NCBI RefSeq assembly: GCF_900102545.1
Contig: NZ_FNBN01000008.1
Coordinates: 190,019-254,018, forward strand
Direction: 5' to 3'
Length of the DNA stretch: 64,000 bases
Source: Chitinophaga filiformis
GTDB taxonomy: Bacteria; Bacteroidota; Bacteroidia; Chitinophagales; Chitinophagaceae
Made by a program: the position numbers and the translations under genes. Shown here piece after piece: positions 28,401-34,386 of this stretch. The notes under the pieces are model-generated. The model did no database searches, was not told the origin of the DNA, and saw nothing but the letters and a program-made list of their open reading frames with translations. How positions within the stretch are numbered: the stretch's first letter is position 1; every line of letters starts with the position of its first letter.

Positions 28401-30438
28401 GATCTGCACCAGGTCCCCACAGCGTATCTATAGTCCATGTACCGCTTTCGCCGCTATTCAGCAATGCAGCCATAGTAAAGTTACCCGTGGTGTTCACACT
28501 GGCACATGCCAGCTGATCAGGTCCGGCATTAGCAACCGGTACAGGTGTTACATTAACAATGAATGGAGCAGATTGTACCTGGCAGACATTACCGGGATCT
28601 CTTACTATTACAGTAAAGACGCCTTCTGCAGGTGTGTTGATCTGAACCTGTGTCAGCTCGGTCATACCATCATACTGGTGCAGTGGCGTAAGGTTACCGC
28701 CAGCATCAGGACCCTGGTACCATTCGATTACCTGTCCGGCCAGCGCGTCGTTGATACGGATATCAACAGAAGAACCGGCACAGATATTCTGTGAAGTAGA
28801 AATTACATCTACGATAGGTTTATCAATAGAACTGATAAACGCTGTGTTTGAGTCCACGCACGTATGTCCGTCAGCATAATCCACATAACCATACACCATA
28901 ATAGTGGTGTCACCGGTTACCTGGATCGTACGGGTAGCGCCTACATATCCTGGTAAGTCTCTCCAGGTAAACCTGTCGAAACCTCCGGATGCCTGTAATT
29001 CAACAAATGCACCCGCGCAGACCTGGCTCTTCGTCAGGTACAGCGTTGGCATTGGTAGTATCGTCAACCGGACGTATTCCGAGGGCGAGGCACACGTGAC
29101 GGCATCACTCCCGGTTTCATAAATGCGGACGCGGAAACGGTAAGACGTAGGAACGGTCCTGGTACCTTTCAACTGGCCCGGACCGATCACGAGATCTTTT
29201 GAGGTATTGGTACCAAAAGGTACGTTTATCCATGTGAGACCTTCGTCATCACTCATTTCCCATTGGTAGGCCGGATTTACGAAATAGTTGGCAGGAGTAT
29301 AATTAGATGTAAGTGTGATGGGAGCGCCTTCGCAGACAACCTCCGCCAGATTATCAGTTTTACCTTTGATAGAAGCAGTGATAGTCGGGCTACAATATGC
29401 GAATTCGATATCATCAATCGCGATATCGTTACCACAACCACCAGGCTTGTTGTTAATGATAAGTACTTTAACTGAGTCTATGTTCGAAGGAACCGTGAAG
29501 GAACCTCCATATTTCTGCCAGCTGCCCTGAGGAGCACTCAGGTCCATCGACACGTTGTAAGTCGGGAAGTTAGCAAGGATCTGGCTAGGGTTGGCAGCAT
29601 TCACTACCTGGAAGGTTACACCGGCATATCTGTAACCGGAAACGCAACCACTTTCAAAAACGCCAATAGGGTTGATGTTTATCAACCAGGCACTAAAATT
29701 ATACACGGATCCTTTACAAAGCCCTGTGACGGTCTTCTGATAAAATCTCCTTGGATCGTAGGCAGAGTTGGCAACCAGCATACCACCACGGCTATTACCG
29801 GTGTGGTCGGTGTTGTTTACCCAGTCGCCTTTCAGCTGTGTGTTGTTAGATATTGAATAATAGTTATCCGCCAGATCTCCGGTACCCTGGTAGTCGTAGG
29901 TTACTACACCATTAATAGGGTAGGCTCGACGAACAATACCGGAACCCGGTAAGGTGCCAAAGTCTTCAAAGAAGCCCGGCTTGTCATTCGCTTCGTTGCT
30001 ACCGCATGTACTGATTGTACAGTCCATCGCAACGATCTTCCGGGTCTGAACGGATGTTTTGGCGACCCCATTGTCCGTATACGGCAGGGTGATCGTCAGG
30101 TTATAGGTACCTGGCACGAGAAACTGCAATGTCAGCGACTTGGTCTTCGTCAGTTTATCCGCCTTCGTTACCGCAGACGTATTACCTGTGTAGAGGACTT
30201 CATAGTCAGCTGCGCTGGCAGTAGGGCCGCTTATTGCCCACGATGCCTGCTCCGTTACCTTATATCTGTTAGAGGTAACGACCATCGCGTTGACGCTGAG
30301 GTACTTGGTCTGCCCCGCCGTACTACTGGCGGTTGAGATACAGACCGTATCCGGTGTGTTAACATATATGGTCTGCGCCTGCACTATTCCGATAGCGCAG
30401 CACATCATCATATATAATAGGATTAGAATCTTTTTCAT
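16435..30438 (-). CDS. Giant repetitive T9SS-secreted cell-surface protein (4667 residues)
   Basis: Uninterrupted 14-kb frame. A signal peptide (MKKILILLYMMMCC, cleaved after about VQA) leads into a jellyroll-like domain (about 145-350, FFEDFGTLPG through DIAIDDIEF), then Ig/PKD-like domains (about 350-1020). Next come 29 tandem repeats of about 85 residues (about 1023-3551), each with AGPDQ-x-KCN near its start and WTITNGTC-x-S-D near its end. Then about six HYR-like repeats (about 3640-4150, each with a VDCDKVP-like and a TWTATDxCGN-like segment), Ig-like repeats (about 4230-4570, WSTGETT), and a type B/CHU_C sorting domain at the end (FTPNGDGHNDIF, IYNRWGELIF, ENGTYVWMLTYK). Two Cys per repeat suggest one disulfide per domain. 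Likely a surface fibre for adhesion or gliding; no enzymatic domain seen. Confidence 0.93.
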   Translation of the reverse strand: MKKILILLYMMMCCAIGIVQAQTIYVNTPDTVCISTASSTAGQTKYLSVNAMVVTSNRYKVTEQASWAISGPTASAADYEVLYTGNTSAVTKADKLTKTKSLTLQFLVPGTYNLTITLPYTDNGVAKTSVQTRKIVAMDCTISTCGSNEANDKPGFFEDFGTLPGSGIVRRAYPINGVVTYDYQGTGDLADNYYSISNNTQLKGDWVNNTDHTGNSRGGMLVANSAYDPRRFYQKTVTGLCKGSVYNFSAWLININPIGVFESGCVSGYRYAGVTFQVVNAANPSQILANFPTYNVSMDLSAPQGSWQKYGGSFTVPSNIDSVKVLIINNKPGGCGNDIAIDDIEFAYCSPTITASIKGKTDNLAEVVCEGAPITLTSNYTPANYFVNPAYQWEMSDDEGLTWINVPFGTNTSKDLVIGPGQLKGTRTVPTSYRFRVRIYETGSDAVTCASPSEYVRLTILPMPTLYLTKSQVCAGAFVELQASGGFDRFTWRDLPGYVGATRTIQVTGDTTIMVYGYVDYADGHTCVDSNTAFISSIDKPIVDVISTSQNICAGSSVDIRINDALAGQVIEWYQGPDAGGNLTPLHQYDGMTELTQVQINTPAEGVFTVIVRDPGNVCQVQSAPFIVNVTPVPVANAGPDQLACASVNTTGNFTMAALLNSGESGTWTIDTLWGPGADPSITAADFKNYASIMFPNLKGTRVTLKKGGITVRFKWTVKATANTACSSSDFVEVTLLYDPTFSDAGRDTTLCATNVFTMNASQPDGTLTGPYAETGTWKLISGNATIANIHAYNTTVTSNANPQDIVLTWSITNAANCTPSVDTVILHKTARPVISLKPSIITCNTSGTFSLDTLSTSGNPDTYSITAGVPALPGFTAINNQPITAWPVVINYPVGTARGVYNFNLSYKNSLNAGCDSTVPFSVSVETPPVAPTGIAVGSPNICTSGTSTLSVVGGSLGQKADGTPNGTWVWYAGGCGVGAPIGTGTSITVAVSATTTYYVRAETTGACSNTTCASATVTVFQAPNPAAAGPDQTKCNTTAFTMAANAASVGTGTWTLPGGTTATITAGQANSPTAVINVPAGVTVTATWTITNGACTTSDQVVLTNNALPTAAAGPDQTKCNTTAFTMAANTPAVGTGTWSLPGGSTATITAGQQNNPAAVINVPAGVTVTATWTVVNGTCSVSDAVVLKNDALPTAAAGPDQTKCNTPAFTMAANTPAAGQTGTWTLPGGTTATITAGQTNSPTAVINVPAGVTVVATWTVVNGTCSVSDAVTLKNDATPTTPAAGADQTKCNNTSFTLAANAPTVGTGAWSVVSSTPAGFTFPAASVNNPTATITVPVGSTVTLRWTITNGTCSLTDDVVLKNDAPPTTAAAGADQAKCNTPSFTLAANAPTVGTGAWSVVSSTPAGFTFPAASVNNPTAAITVPAGTTVTLRWTITNGTCTSTDDVILTNSALPTTPAAGADQTKCNTPSFTLAANAPTVGTGAWSVVSSTPAGFTFPAASVNNPTATITVPAGTTVTLRWTITNGTCVLTDDVILKNDAAPTTSAAGPDQSKCNTPAFTLAANTPTVGTGAWSVVSSTPAGFTFPAASVNNPTAAITVPAGTTVTLRWTITNGTCTSTDDVTLINYVAPTAANAGADQSKCNTTSFTMAANAASVGTGTWTLPGGTTATITAGQQNSPTAVINVPAGVTVTATWTITNGVCTTSDQVVLTNDALPTAAAGPDQTKCNTTAFTMAANTPAAGQTGTWSLPAGSTATITAGQQNNPAAVINVPAGVTVTATWTVVNGTCSVSDAVVLKNDALPTATAGPDQAKCNTPAFTMAANTPAAGQTGTWTLPGGTTATITAGQANSPTAVINVPAGVTVTATWTVVNGTCSVSDQVTLTNDAPPTTPAAGADQTKCNTPAFTLAANAPTVGTGAWSVVSSSPAGFTFPAASVNNPTAAITVPVGSTVTLRWTITNGTCSLSDDVVLTNDAPPTTAAAGADQEKCNTPAFTLAANAPTVGTGAWSVVSSTPAGFTFPAASVNNPTAAITVPAGTTVTLRWTITNGSCTSTDDVTLINNAQPTTPVAGPDQEKCNTPSFTLAANAPTVGTGAWSVVSSTPAGFTFPAASVNNPTAVITVPAGTTVTLRWTITNGTCSLSDDVILTNDEAPAAANAGPDQQECNNTSTFTLAANAPSVAGATGTWTVVSPASFTFPAAQVNNPTASLSIPAGTVLTLRWTITNGVCTTSDDLVITNYQLPDVANAGPDQAKCAGTDFVTAANTPTVPGAVGTWTVISGAATIAAGEENLAAAHITVANGATAVLRWTIKNGLCENFDEVSLTNFLTPSPANAGPDQRDCNIPTFIMTANAPDVPGATGTWTLAAGSPGTITPGDENKPNAVINVPTGATVTAIWTITNGTCPSVDTVLLTNDEMPSPAAAGPDQEKCNTPAFTMAANVPSVGVGKWSLTAGTTASFAVADSTNPNAVINVPAGVTVTATWTITNGTCVTSDDVILTNYAAPAPAAAGPDKAQCNTPAFTMAANAPTVGTGLWTLPAGSTATITAGQQNSPTAVITVPVGTSVVATWTITNGVCTTSDAVTLTNDALPTATAGPDQAQCNTTAFTMAANTPAAGQTGTWTLPAGTTATITAGQQNNPAAVINVPAGVTVTATWTVVNGSCSVSDAVTLTNDALPTAAAGADQTKCNTPAFTMAANAPAAGQTGTWTLPAGTTATITAGQQNSPTAVINVPAGVSVVATWTVVNGTCSVSDAVTLTNDAPPTTPAAGADQTQCNTPAFTLAANAPTVGTGAWSVVSSTPAGFTFPAASVNNPTAAITVPAGTTVTLRWTITNGTCVLTDDVVLKNDAPPTTAAAGADQTKCNTPSFTLAANAPTVGTGAWSVVSSTPAGFIFPAASVSNPTATITVPAGTTVTLRWTTTNGTCSTTDDVTLVNNALPTTPLAGADQTKCNTPSFTLAANAPVIGTGAWSVVSSSPAGFTFPAASVNNPTAAITVPAGTTVTLRWTITNGTCVLTDDVVLKNDAPPTTSAAGPDQSKCNTPSFTLAANVPTVGTGAWSVVSSSPAGFTLPAASINNAAATITVNAGTTVTLRWTITNGSCTSTDDVTLINYVAPTPAAAGPDQEKCNTPTFTMAAAAPSVGVGKWSLVAGSTASFAVADSSNRNAVINVPAGQSVQAIWTITNGVCTTTDTVRLTNYVAPAPAAAGPDQAQCNTPAFTMAANTPSVGVGKWSLPAGSTASFAVADSTNPNAVINVPAGVTVTATWTIRNGVCTTSDNVTLTNYQQPTAAAAGPDQEQCNTPAFRMAANAPSVGVGKWSLSAGTTASFAVSDSTNPNAAITVPAGVTVTATWTIRNGNCVTSDDVVLTNYVQPANANAGGDMTHCDNDRFVMAANTPSVGTGTWSLPAGTTASIAATDWNNPNAVITVPAGVTVTATWTIKNGTCTTSDNVILTNHQMPANAAAGADQTHCDDPNFTMSANIPSPATATGTWTIVSGTATIADIHSASTKVTVPAGGTVTLRWTITNGTCTSTPDEVVLTNQGAILGNTITADQLLCANQTPATLQGATLSGGNGTFTYQWQVSITNATTGFVNVATNGTNATYTPPMITQNTWYRRVVMSGACTGNISNAVMLTLMNVPPVVISVPGPLTVDCVQGTDYTTKFGTPVFSHAPYNNEPLTVTHNDVTVTVDACTFTIMRTWTATDRCGLTTQAQQTITVVDRTAPVFTGTAPANVTVECDKVPVAVTLTANDACAGALTITPIEVRVDQPGACASNYQLIRKWVAVDACGNASDTLRQVITVRDMTPPVFSNPAPANITVDCDKVPAGQPLTATDNCTPGTITVTPVDVRKNLSGSRCTDNYQIIRTWTATDLCGNKTVLTQTITVQDTIKPRFSMSLPPAITVDCDKVPAVATITATDNCTVSVAVKVSEKKEFLSSVCTSNYRLTRTWTAMDNCGNTATMQQVITVQDTTRPVFTVIPPADTTVSCDAVPAPPTNLKATDNCSAVKISYTQTRETIAGACASNYRLIRIWTAKDQCNNTATIQQVITVTDTTKPVIDPAPANVTLNCGDAIPAAATLYARDNCDATFPKKATMTQDPFTVDLCAGYTITRRWTISDACGNAAIERVQTITVNPCPKPALDPQLPANCSDNTKFAVMLQNKVNRPKFTLVSVVPATAVSTPLTQSSNVFDLNGATQATFIVTDGVTGCVSDPITYDLQYVTKPVVDLGADVAICQGSSITLDAGIANAAYGIRWSTGATTQTIDVTTAGTYTVTVSNGICTTTDAINVTVNMPPVVNIPDTAICEGQSVKLNAYVQGATYVWSTGETTASITVNMTGTYSVDVTLNGCTTHEEATVTVGTPPAITLTDDTEMCPNETLMLTVEPDGGSVRWSTGETTNSIVVTKAGTYEVTVTRDGCVVNDQVTVTERPDLDIDLGPDREFCTGGRVVVDASNPDAISYLWNDGETTPVREIVMPGKYVVSVMDRFCSRITMDSVNVTVAGIPETLLGRDTTLCIGEDLTLKVNAGAGNTIRWQDGSTGSTYKVTGPGIYTVTVSNECGSVSDQIAVSYKPCEAEPHFPTGFTPNGDGHNDIFRPVVRGPMYDYDLRIYNRWGELIFLSKDQKTGWDGRYKGALVENGTYVWMLTYKKVMGGAVNIVKGEVTAIR
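19785..27369 (-). repeat. 29-unit coding tandem repeat (~261 bp unit) with a higher-order 7-unit period
   Basis: The repeats fall into subtypes: short units with TWTLPGGTTATITAGQ and units with AWSVVSSTPAGFTFPAA. Reading from the protein N-terminus, the order of subtypes in units 1-7 recurs in units 8-13 and again in units 18-24, implying duplication of a block of six to seven units (about 1.6-1.8 kb) at least twice. Units 14-17 and 25-29 are more diverged and sit between or after the blocks. Long antisense open frames here follow from repeat composition and are not genes. Confidence 0.9.
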
Positions 30439-30828
30439 CAGTAGGTGTTTTGTGAAAAGAGTATCAGAAATGATGTGATTTAGACGTCACGCCAACTGAC
30501 AGATTTACAATGTCTTACCGATCGATAGGATGTCCAATCCTGCACCGGAATGGCTTTTTGAGAAGTGTAAAGTGTTTCCATAGGCTTGATCATTTTTTTA
30601 CTTGATATGGCTAAGAAATGAGACTATTTTAAGATTAAAATTAGAACTAATATAGGAAATATAAAAAATGTGTATATATTCTAAAGCGATAAATGGAAGA
30701 ATAATTGGAAATAGGAGTGTGGGGGGAATTTGATATTCAGTATCTTAACAGGGTGAAAAAAAAGTTTAATTAATAGCCTAAAAGTTATCCACACCCTTAG
30801 GACGTTAATAATTATTTTATATTGGCCA
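30439..30828. other. AT-rich intergenic region between the giant gene and rpmI
   Basis: About 390 bases between divergent genes. It holds the unrecognised promoter of the giant gene; I found no CAAAnnTA element on its strand. There is one DnaA-box-like 9-mer (TTATCCACA, 30785-30793). No open frame of interest and no structured RNA could be recognised. infC, usually next to rpmI, is absent. Confidence 0.5.
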
Positions 30829-30858
30829 TTTGTTGTTTGAAATAATTACCTACCTTTG
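30829..30858 (+). promoter_or_regulatory. rpmI-rplT promoter
   Basis: TTTG at 30829-30832, an 18-base spacer, and TACCTTTG at 30851-30858, matching the phylum consensus with a spacer one base short of 19. The -7 element ends only 20 bases before the rpmI ATG, so the leader is very short. That leaves no room for an L20-type autoregulatory leader upstream of rpmI. Confidence 0.8.
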
Positions 30859-30878
30859 CAGACCAAATTTGATGTAAG

Positions 30879-31076
30879 ATGCCCAAAGTAAAGACTCATT
30901 CCCGGGCGAAAAAAACCTTTAAGGTGACCGGGAGCGGACAGATTAAGCGGTATAATGCCTTCAAAAGTCACCTGTTGACCAAGAAGTCTACCAAAAGAAA
31001 ACGCCACCTGAGAGGTAGCAGCCTTGTTAGTTCAGCTAACCTGGACCTGGTAAAAAGAATGCTTGCTCTCAGATAA
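30879..31076 (+). CDS. rpmI: 50S ribosomal protein bL35
   Basis: 65 residues, highly basic. The L35 signature is present at the start ([14 protein letters not shown]) and in the middle (KRKRHLRG). It is a structural protein of the large ribosomal subunit. First gene of the rpmI-rplT operon, 49 bases ahead of rplT. Length is normal. Confidence 0.97.
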   Translation: MPKVKTHSRAKKTFKVTGSGQIKRYNAFKSHLLTKKSTKRKRHLRGSSLVSSANLDLVKRMLALR

Positions 31077-31125
31077 TGAGATGTGGTGTTGTAATTAATT
31101 ATTAACCTGATCAAAAAGCACTATA

Positions 31126-31470
31126 ATGCCTCGTTCAGTAAATGCAGTTGCTTCCCGGGCCCGCAGGAAGAAAATATTAAAGCAGGCCAAAGGCTTCTAC
31201 GGTAAAAGGAAAAATGTATATACCGTAGCCAAGAACGTATTGGAGAAAGGTCTCACATATAGCTATGTAGGCCGTAAACTGAAGAAAAGAAACTACCGTC
31301 AGCTGTGGATCGCACGTATCAACGCTGCTGCAAGAGCAGAAGGTATGACTTACTCTGAGTTTATCCATAAATTGTCTGAAAAGAATATCGACCTGAACAG
31401 GAAGGTATTGGCTGATCTGGCAATGAATGAACCAGCAACTTTCAAGAGCCTGATCGCTTCCGTTAAATAA
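31126..31470 (+). CDS. rplT: 50S ribosomal protein bL20
   Basis: 114 residues with the L20 signature ([23 protein letters not shown], read as [11 protein letters not shown] then [10 protein letters not shown]; later [11 protein letters not shown]). It binds 23S rRNA early in large-subunit assembly. Second gene of the rpmI operon. Its last codons (LIASVK-stop) recur 223 bases downstream in a decayed copy. No clear terminator follows. Confidence 0.97.
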   Translation: MPRSVNAVASRARRKKILKQAKGFYGKRKNVYTVAKNVLEKGLTYSYVGRKLKKRNYRQLWIARINAAARAEGMTYSEFIHKLSEKNIDLNRKVLADLAMNEPATFKSLIASVK

Positions 31471-31487
31471 GCGGATCGCGATTGCGA

Positions 31488-31693
31488 AAATAAATACTTT
31501 GTAGCCGGTGTTGAGTGCAATGCCGGCTATCTTGTTTTCAGGCGAGCCCACTTCCCAGATACTGACTACTTCTCCTGAAAGTGCGAATCCTGATGATAAC
31601 ATAGATATTTTGCGGCTAATGTTGGACGCAGGCAATTACCAGCTTTTCTCTGAAGAAGGATCCTTACAAACGCTTATAGCTTCCGTAAAATAG
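31488..31693. pseudogene. Decayed duplicate of the ispE and rplT gene ends
   Basis: Two remnants lie between rplT and ispE. On the minus strand, 31488-31542 aligns without gaps to the last 55 bases of the ispE frame and its margin (31764-31818) with 42 of 55 identical by my count; it encodes ENKIAG...YKVFIF against KNKIAS...YKVFIL. On the plus strand, 31673-31693 matches the last seven codons of rplT (31450-31470) with only third-position differences: LIASVK-stop. A more distant NID match starts at 31598. The arrangement is what a tandem duplication of the rplT-end/ispE-end junction would leave. Neither remnant has a plausible start for a working gene. Confidence 0.7.
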
Positions 31694-31758
31694 TTTTATC
31701 GCGGTTTAAAGATAAATATTCAAATGTAGACGGCTTCCGCTACATGATCGGATGACGA

Positions 31759-32565
31759 TTATAAGATAAACACTTTGTAGCTGGACTTGAACGAAACACT
31801 GGCTATTTTGTTTTTAGGAAAGATCCCCACAAATGCTGACCCGCTTCCACTCATACTCGCATATACAGCTCCCTCGGTATATAACTTTTCTTTAATGGCT
31901 GCAAGCTCAGGATGTGCATCCAGTACAGGCGCTTCAAAATCGTTTGTAATAGTATGTTGCCATGTTTCCACCGGTTGCAGAATGTTTTCCCTTAATGATA
32001 ATGTCGGCGCCTTTGGTATAATGCGGCTGAATGCCCAGCCCGTATTGATGTGAACGCCCGGGTATATCAATACAAATGACCAGGCGGAAAGATCCAGGTC
32101 AATAGGCGTCATGATCTCTCCTCGGCCGGTAGCATAACAGGCTTTGTTACGTATAAAGAAAGGACAATCACTTCCCAGTTGAGCGGCATAGATCAATAAC
32201 TGCTCTTCCGTAATACCTAATTGAAAACGGTTGTTCAGCAACTGTAGCATAAAAGCCGCATCAGCAGATCCTCCGCCTAATCCGGCCCCGATAGGAATGT
32301 TTTTATGCAGATGAATGTCAACCTCCGGAAGGGTAGGGAAGTCCTGTTTTAGCAGGCGCCAGGCCTTCAGGCAGAGATTATCTGCACTGTTGCCCGGAAC
32401 AGCAATACCGCTGGTAGCAAATTGCAGGCTACCGGGACTGATCACTTCCAGGGCATCTGTCAGCGGTAGCGGATAGAACACTGTTTCCAGTTCATGGAAG
32501 CCGTCAGGCCGTTTGTTGACCACATGCAGGCCCAGGTTGATCTTACAGTTCGGGAAGACGATCAT
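31759..32565 (-). CDS. ispE: 4-diphosphocytidyl-2-C-methyl-D-erythritol kinase
   Basis: 268 residues from the ATG at 32565. Homologues begin with a short strand leading directly to AKINLGL, here MIVFPNCKINLGL; the ATG at 32580 is buried in a terminator stem and is disfavoured. This GHMP kinase phosphorylates CDP-methylerythritol in the MEP isoprenoid pathway. Motifs seen: KINLGL near residue 8, the ATP loop PIGAGLGGGSADAA, and the C-terminal ASMSGSGSAFVG. Downstream gene of the DUF151 nuclease on the same strand, separated by a hairpin. Confidence 0.93.
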   Translation of the reverse strand: MIVFPNCKINLGLHVVNKRPDGFHELETVFYPLPLTDALEVISPGSLQFATSGIAVPGNSADNLCLKAWRLLKQDFPTLPEVDIHLHKNIPIGAGLGGGSADAAFMLQLLNNRFQLGITEEQLLIYAAQLGSDCPFFIRNKACYATGRGEIMTPIDLDLSAWSFVLIYPGVHINTGWAFSRIIPKAPTLSLRENILQPVETWQHTITNDFEAPVLDAHPELAAIKEKLYTEGAVYASMSGSGSAFVGIFPKNKIASVSFKSSYKVFIL

Positions 32566-32569
32566 GGTA

Positions 32570-32607
32570 TAAAAAGCCATAAACCATAGGAGCGCTATGG
32601 TTTATGG
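32570..32607 (-). terminator. Hairpin terminator or attenuator abutting ispE
   Basis: A perfect 13-bp stem (CCATAAACCATAG / CTATGGTTTATGG, loop of 5) followed on the minus strand by CTTTTTAT. It would end the DUF151-nuclease transcript 4 bases before the ispE ATG at 32565, so ispE is either made by read-through or needs another promoter. The placement right against the ispE start also fits an attenuator. Confidence 0.75.
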
Positions 32608-32644
32608 ATCGTTTATTTTGTAATAGTAAATGCAAGGATATTTA

Positions 32645-33247
32645 TCAGCGGCTCTTACGGCTGTTGATCTCGTCGCGGATAGCGATGGCGCGGATGTAAT
32701 CTTCCTGTTCCAGCACTTCCTGCAGCAGCTGCGTAAGCTCGTCCAGGTTCAGGATTTTGAGATCATCTTCCGCTCCTTTTTCATGTTCTGAGATAGTGGG
32801 AGTAACGGGTTTTACACCGCTTTTCTTACCGGCAGGATCGTCAAGCAGGATACCTGCGCTGTTAAGAATATTTTCGTAAGTAAAGATCGGACAGCCAAAA
32901 CGTACAGCCAGCGCCAATGCATCGGAGGTGCGTGAGTCTATCTCTATGGTTTCTTCATTACTATAACAGATCAACTTAGAATAAAAAATTCCTTCCTGCA
33001 GGTTACTGATCACTACTTCATGCAGCTCTATATTAAAAGCATTCATAAAGTTTTTCATCAGATCATGTGTAAGTGGGCGGCTGGGTTGCATTTTTTCTAA
33101 GGCCACAGCGATAGCTTGTGCTTCAAACCCGCCAATTACAATAGGAAGACGGCGCAAACCGTTCACCTCTCCTAATACTACGGCGTAAGAATGTGTTTGC
33201 GTAATGCTGTGCGATAAAGCAACTATTTCCAGTTCTATTTTTCTCAT
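32645..33247 (-). CDS. Bifunctional nuclease family protein (DUF151) with C-terminal UVR motif
   Basis: 200 residues. The N-terminal 130 form the BFN/DUF151 domain (LPIVIGGFEAQAIA, SRTSDALALAVRFGCPIF); plant and bacterial members have been reported with DNase and RNase activity. A poorly conserved linker (GKKSGVKPV) leads to a UvrB/UvrC-type helical hairpin (LNLDELTQLLQEVLEQEDYIRAIAIRDEI spread over about 168-196), a protein-contact motif. It lies between etfA and ispE on the same strand. The physiological role is not established. Confidence 0.88.
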   Translation of the reverse strand: MRKIELEIVALSHSITQTHSYAVVLGEVNGLRRLPIVIGGFEAQAIAVALEKMQPSRPLTHDLMKNFMNAFNIELHEVVISNLQEGIFYSKLICYSNEETIEIDSRTSDALALAVRFGCPIFTYENILNSAGILLDDPAGKKSGVKPVTPTISEHEKGAEDDLKILNLDELTQLLQEVLEQEDYIRAIAIRDEINSRKSR

Positions 33248-33312
33248 ATCTGTCCTGCGTTGTCGCTGAATATTTTATAAGAACGTGAAGTTAGAAAAAA
33301 TATTCCTTATCT

Positions 33313-33353
33313 AAAAAACAGATAATAAGTAAGCGCCAGTTGGCGGCTTACTT
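33313..33353 (-). terminator. Terminator of the etfBA operon
   Basis: On the minus strand, AAGTAAGC-c-GCC, a 4-base loop, GGC-GCTTACTT, then ATTATCTGTTTTTT. The stem has one bulged base and includes the last bases of the etfA stop codon. Confidence 0.6.
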
Positions 33354-34317
33354 ACTTCAATTGTTTTATGGCAGCAGTCAATTTCGGAACTACCTCGAAG
33401 GCATCCCCTACGATACCATAATCAGCTGCTTTAAAGAAAGGCGCTTCGGGGTCTTTATTGATGACCACGATCACTTTACTTCCGTTCACCCCGGCCAGAT
33501 GCTGGATAGCGCCGGAAATACCGATTGCGATATATAAATTGGGACGTACGGTCAATCCTGTTTGTCCTACGTGCTCATGATGCGGGCGCCAGCCGGTGTC
33601 TGCCACAGGTCTGGAGCATGCGGTGGCTGCTCCCAGTGATTTTGCCAGATCTTCCACCAGCCCCCAGTTTTCCGGTCCTTTAAGGCCCCGGCCGCCGCTT
33701 ACCACAATATCCGCTTCTGTGAGCGGTACCTCTCCACTTACTGTTTCCACGCTGCTGACCTTCACTTTAAAATCAGCATCGCTGATGGCAGGAGAGAAGG
33801 CTGTTACAGCCGCTTTTGCATCTGTTGGTTCCAGTGCGAAGGTATTAGGCATAATGGCGATCACCTTCGCTGCGGAGTTAATATTAACGTTGGCAAATGC
33901 CTTGCCGGAAAATACGCTTTTCTTTACCACAAAACCATTGCTGGTGTCTGGAAGTGATACAGCTCCGGATACAAAGCCGGCCTTCAGGCGGGCAGCTACA
34001 CGGGGCGCTATTGCCTTGCCGTCAAAGTTATGTCCGAATATCACTACCTGCGCACCTTCTGATGTTACCGCTTCAGCAATGATCTTAGTAAATACTGTTC
34101 CTTCCACTTCATTCAGGCGGGCATCTGCAACATGCAGTACTTTGGCTGCGCCATAATTGCCCAATGCCTCCAGCTCTTCGTTAGCTGCTGTACCCAGCAC
34201 CAGTGCGGTGGCTGTAGTGCCCAGTTGCTGTGCTACTTTTGCACCATATTGTACTGCTTCGAAAGCTACTTTTTTTATCTTGCCGTGCGCCTGATCTGCG
34301 AATATTAAAACTGACAT
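33352..34317 (-). CDS. etfA: Electron transfer flavoprotein alpha subunit
   Basis: 321 residues. The N-terminal alpha/beta domain (MSVLIFADQ) precedes the C-terminal FAD-binding domain, which shows the family signature: [42 protein letters not shown], with the closing NKDPEAPFF. The alpha/beta heterodimer carries electrons from acyl-CoA and other dehydrogenases to the quinone pool via ETF-QO. It follows etfB by 69 bases on the same strand. Confidence 0.95.
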   Translation of the reverse strand: MSVLIFADQAHGKIKKVAFEAVQYGAKVAQQLGTTATALVLGTAANEELEALGNYGAAKVLHVADARLNEVEGTVFTKIIAEAVTSEGAQVVIFGHNFDGKAIAPRVAARLKAGFVSGAVSLPDTSNGFVVKKSVFSGKAFANVNINSAAKVIAIMPNTFALEPTDAKAAVTAFSPAISDADFKVKVSSVETVSGEVPLTEADIVVSGGRGLKGPENWGLVEDLAKSLGAATACSRPVADTGWRPHHEHVGQTGLTVRPNLYIAIGISGAIQHLAGVNGSKVIVVINKDPEAPFFKAADYGIVGDAFEVVPKLTAAIKQLK

Positions 34318-34386
34318 GTGTTGACGTAGAATTTAAATACTTAAAAATGGAGCTTAAAAGAGAGGTTGTTGCATGCAGTTCAGCGA

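Noticed and set aside
30785-30793. DnaA-box-like TTATCCACA
   Set aside because: A single 9-mer in an AT-rich region, with no cluster of boxes and no dnaA, dnaN or other origin genes nearby.
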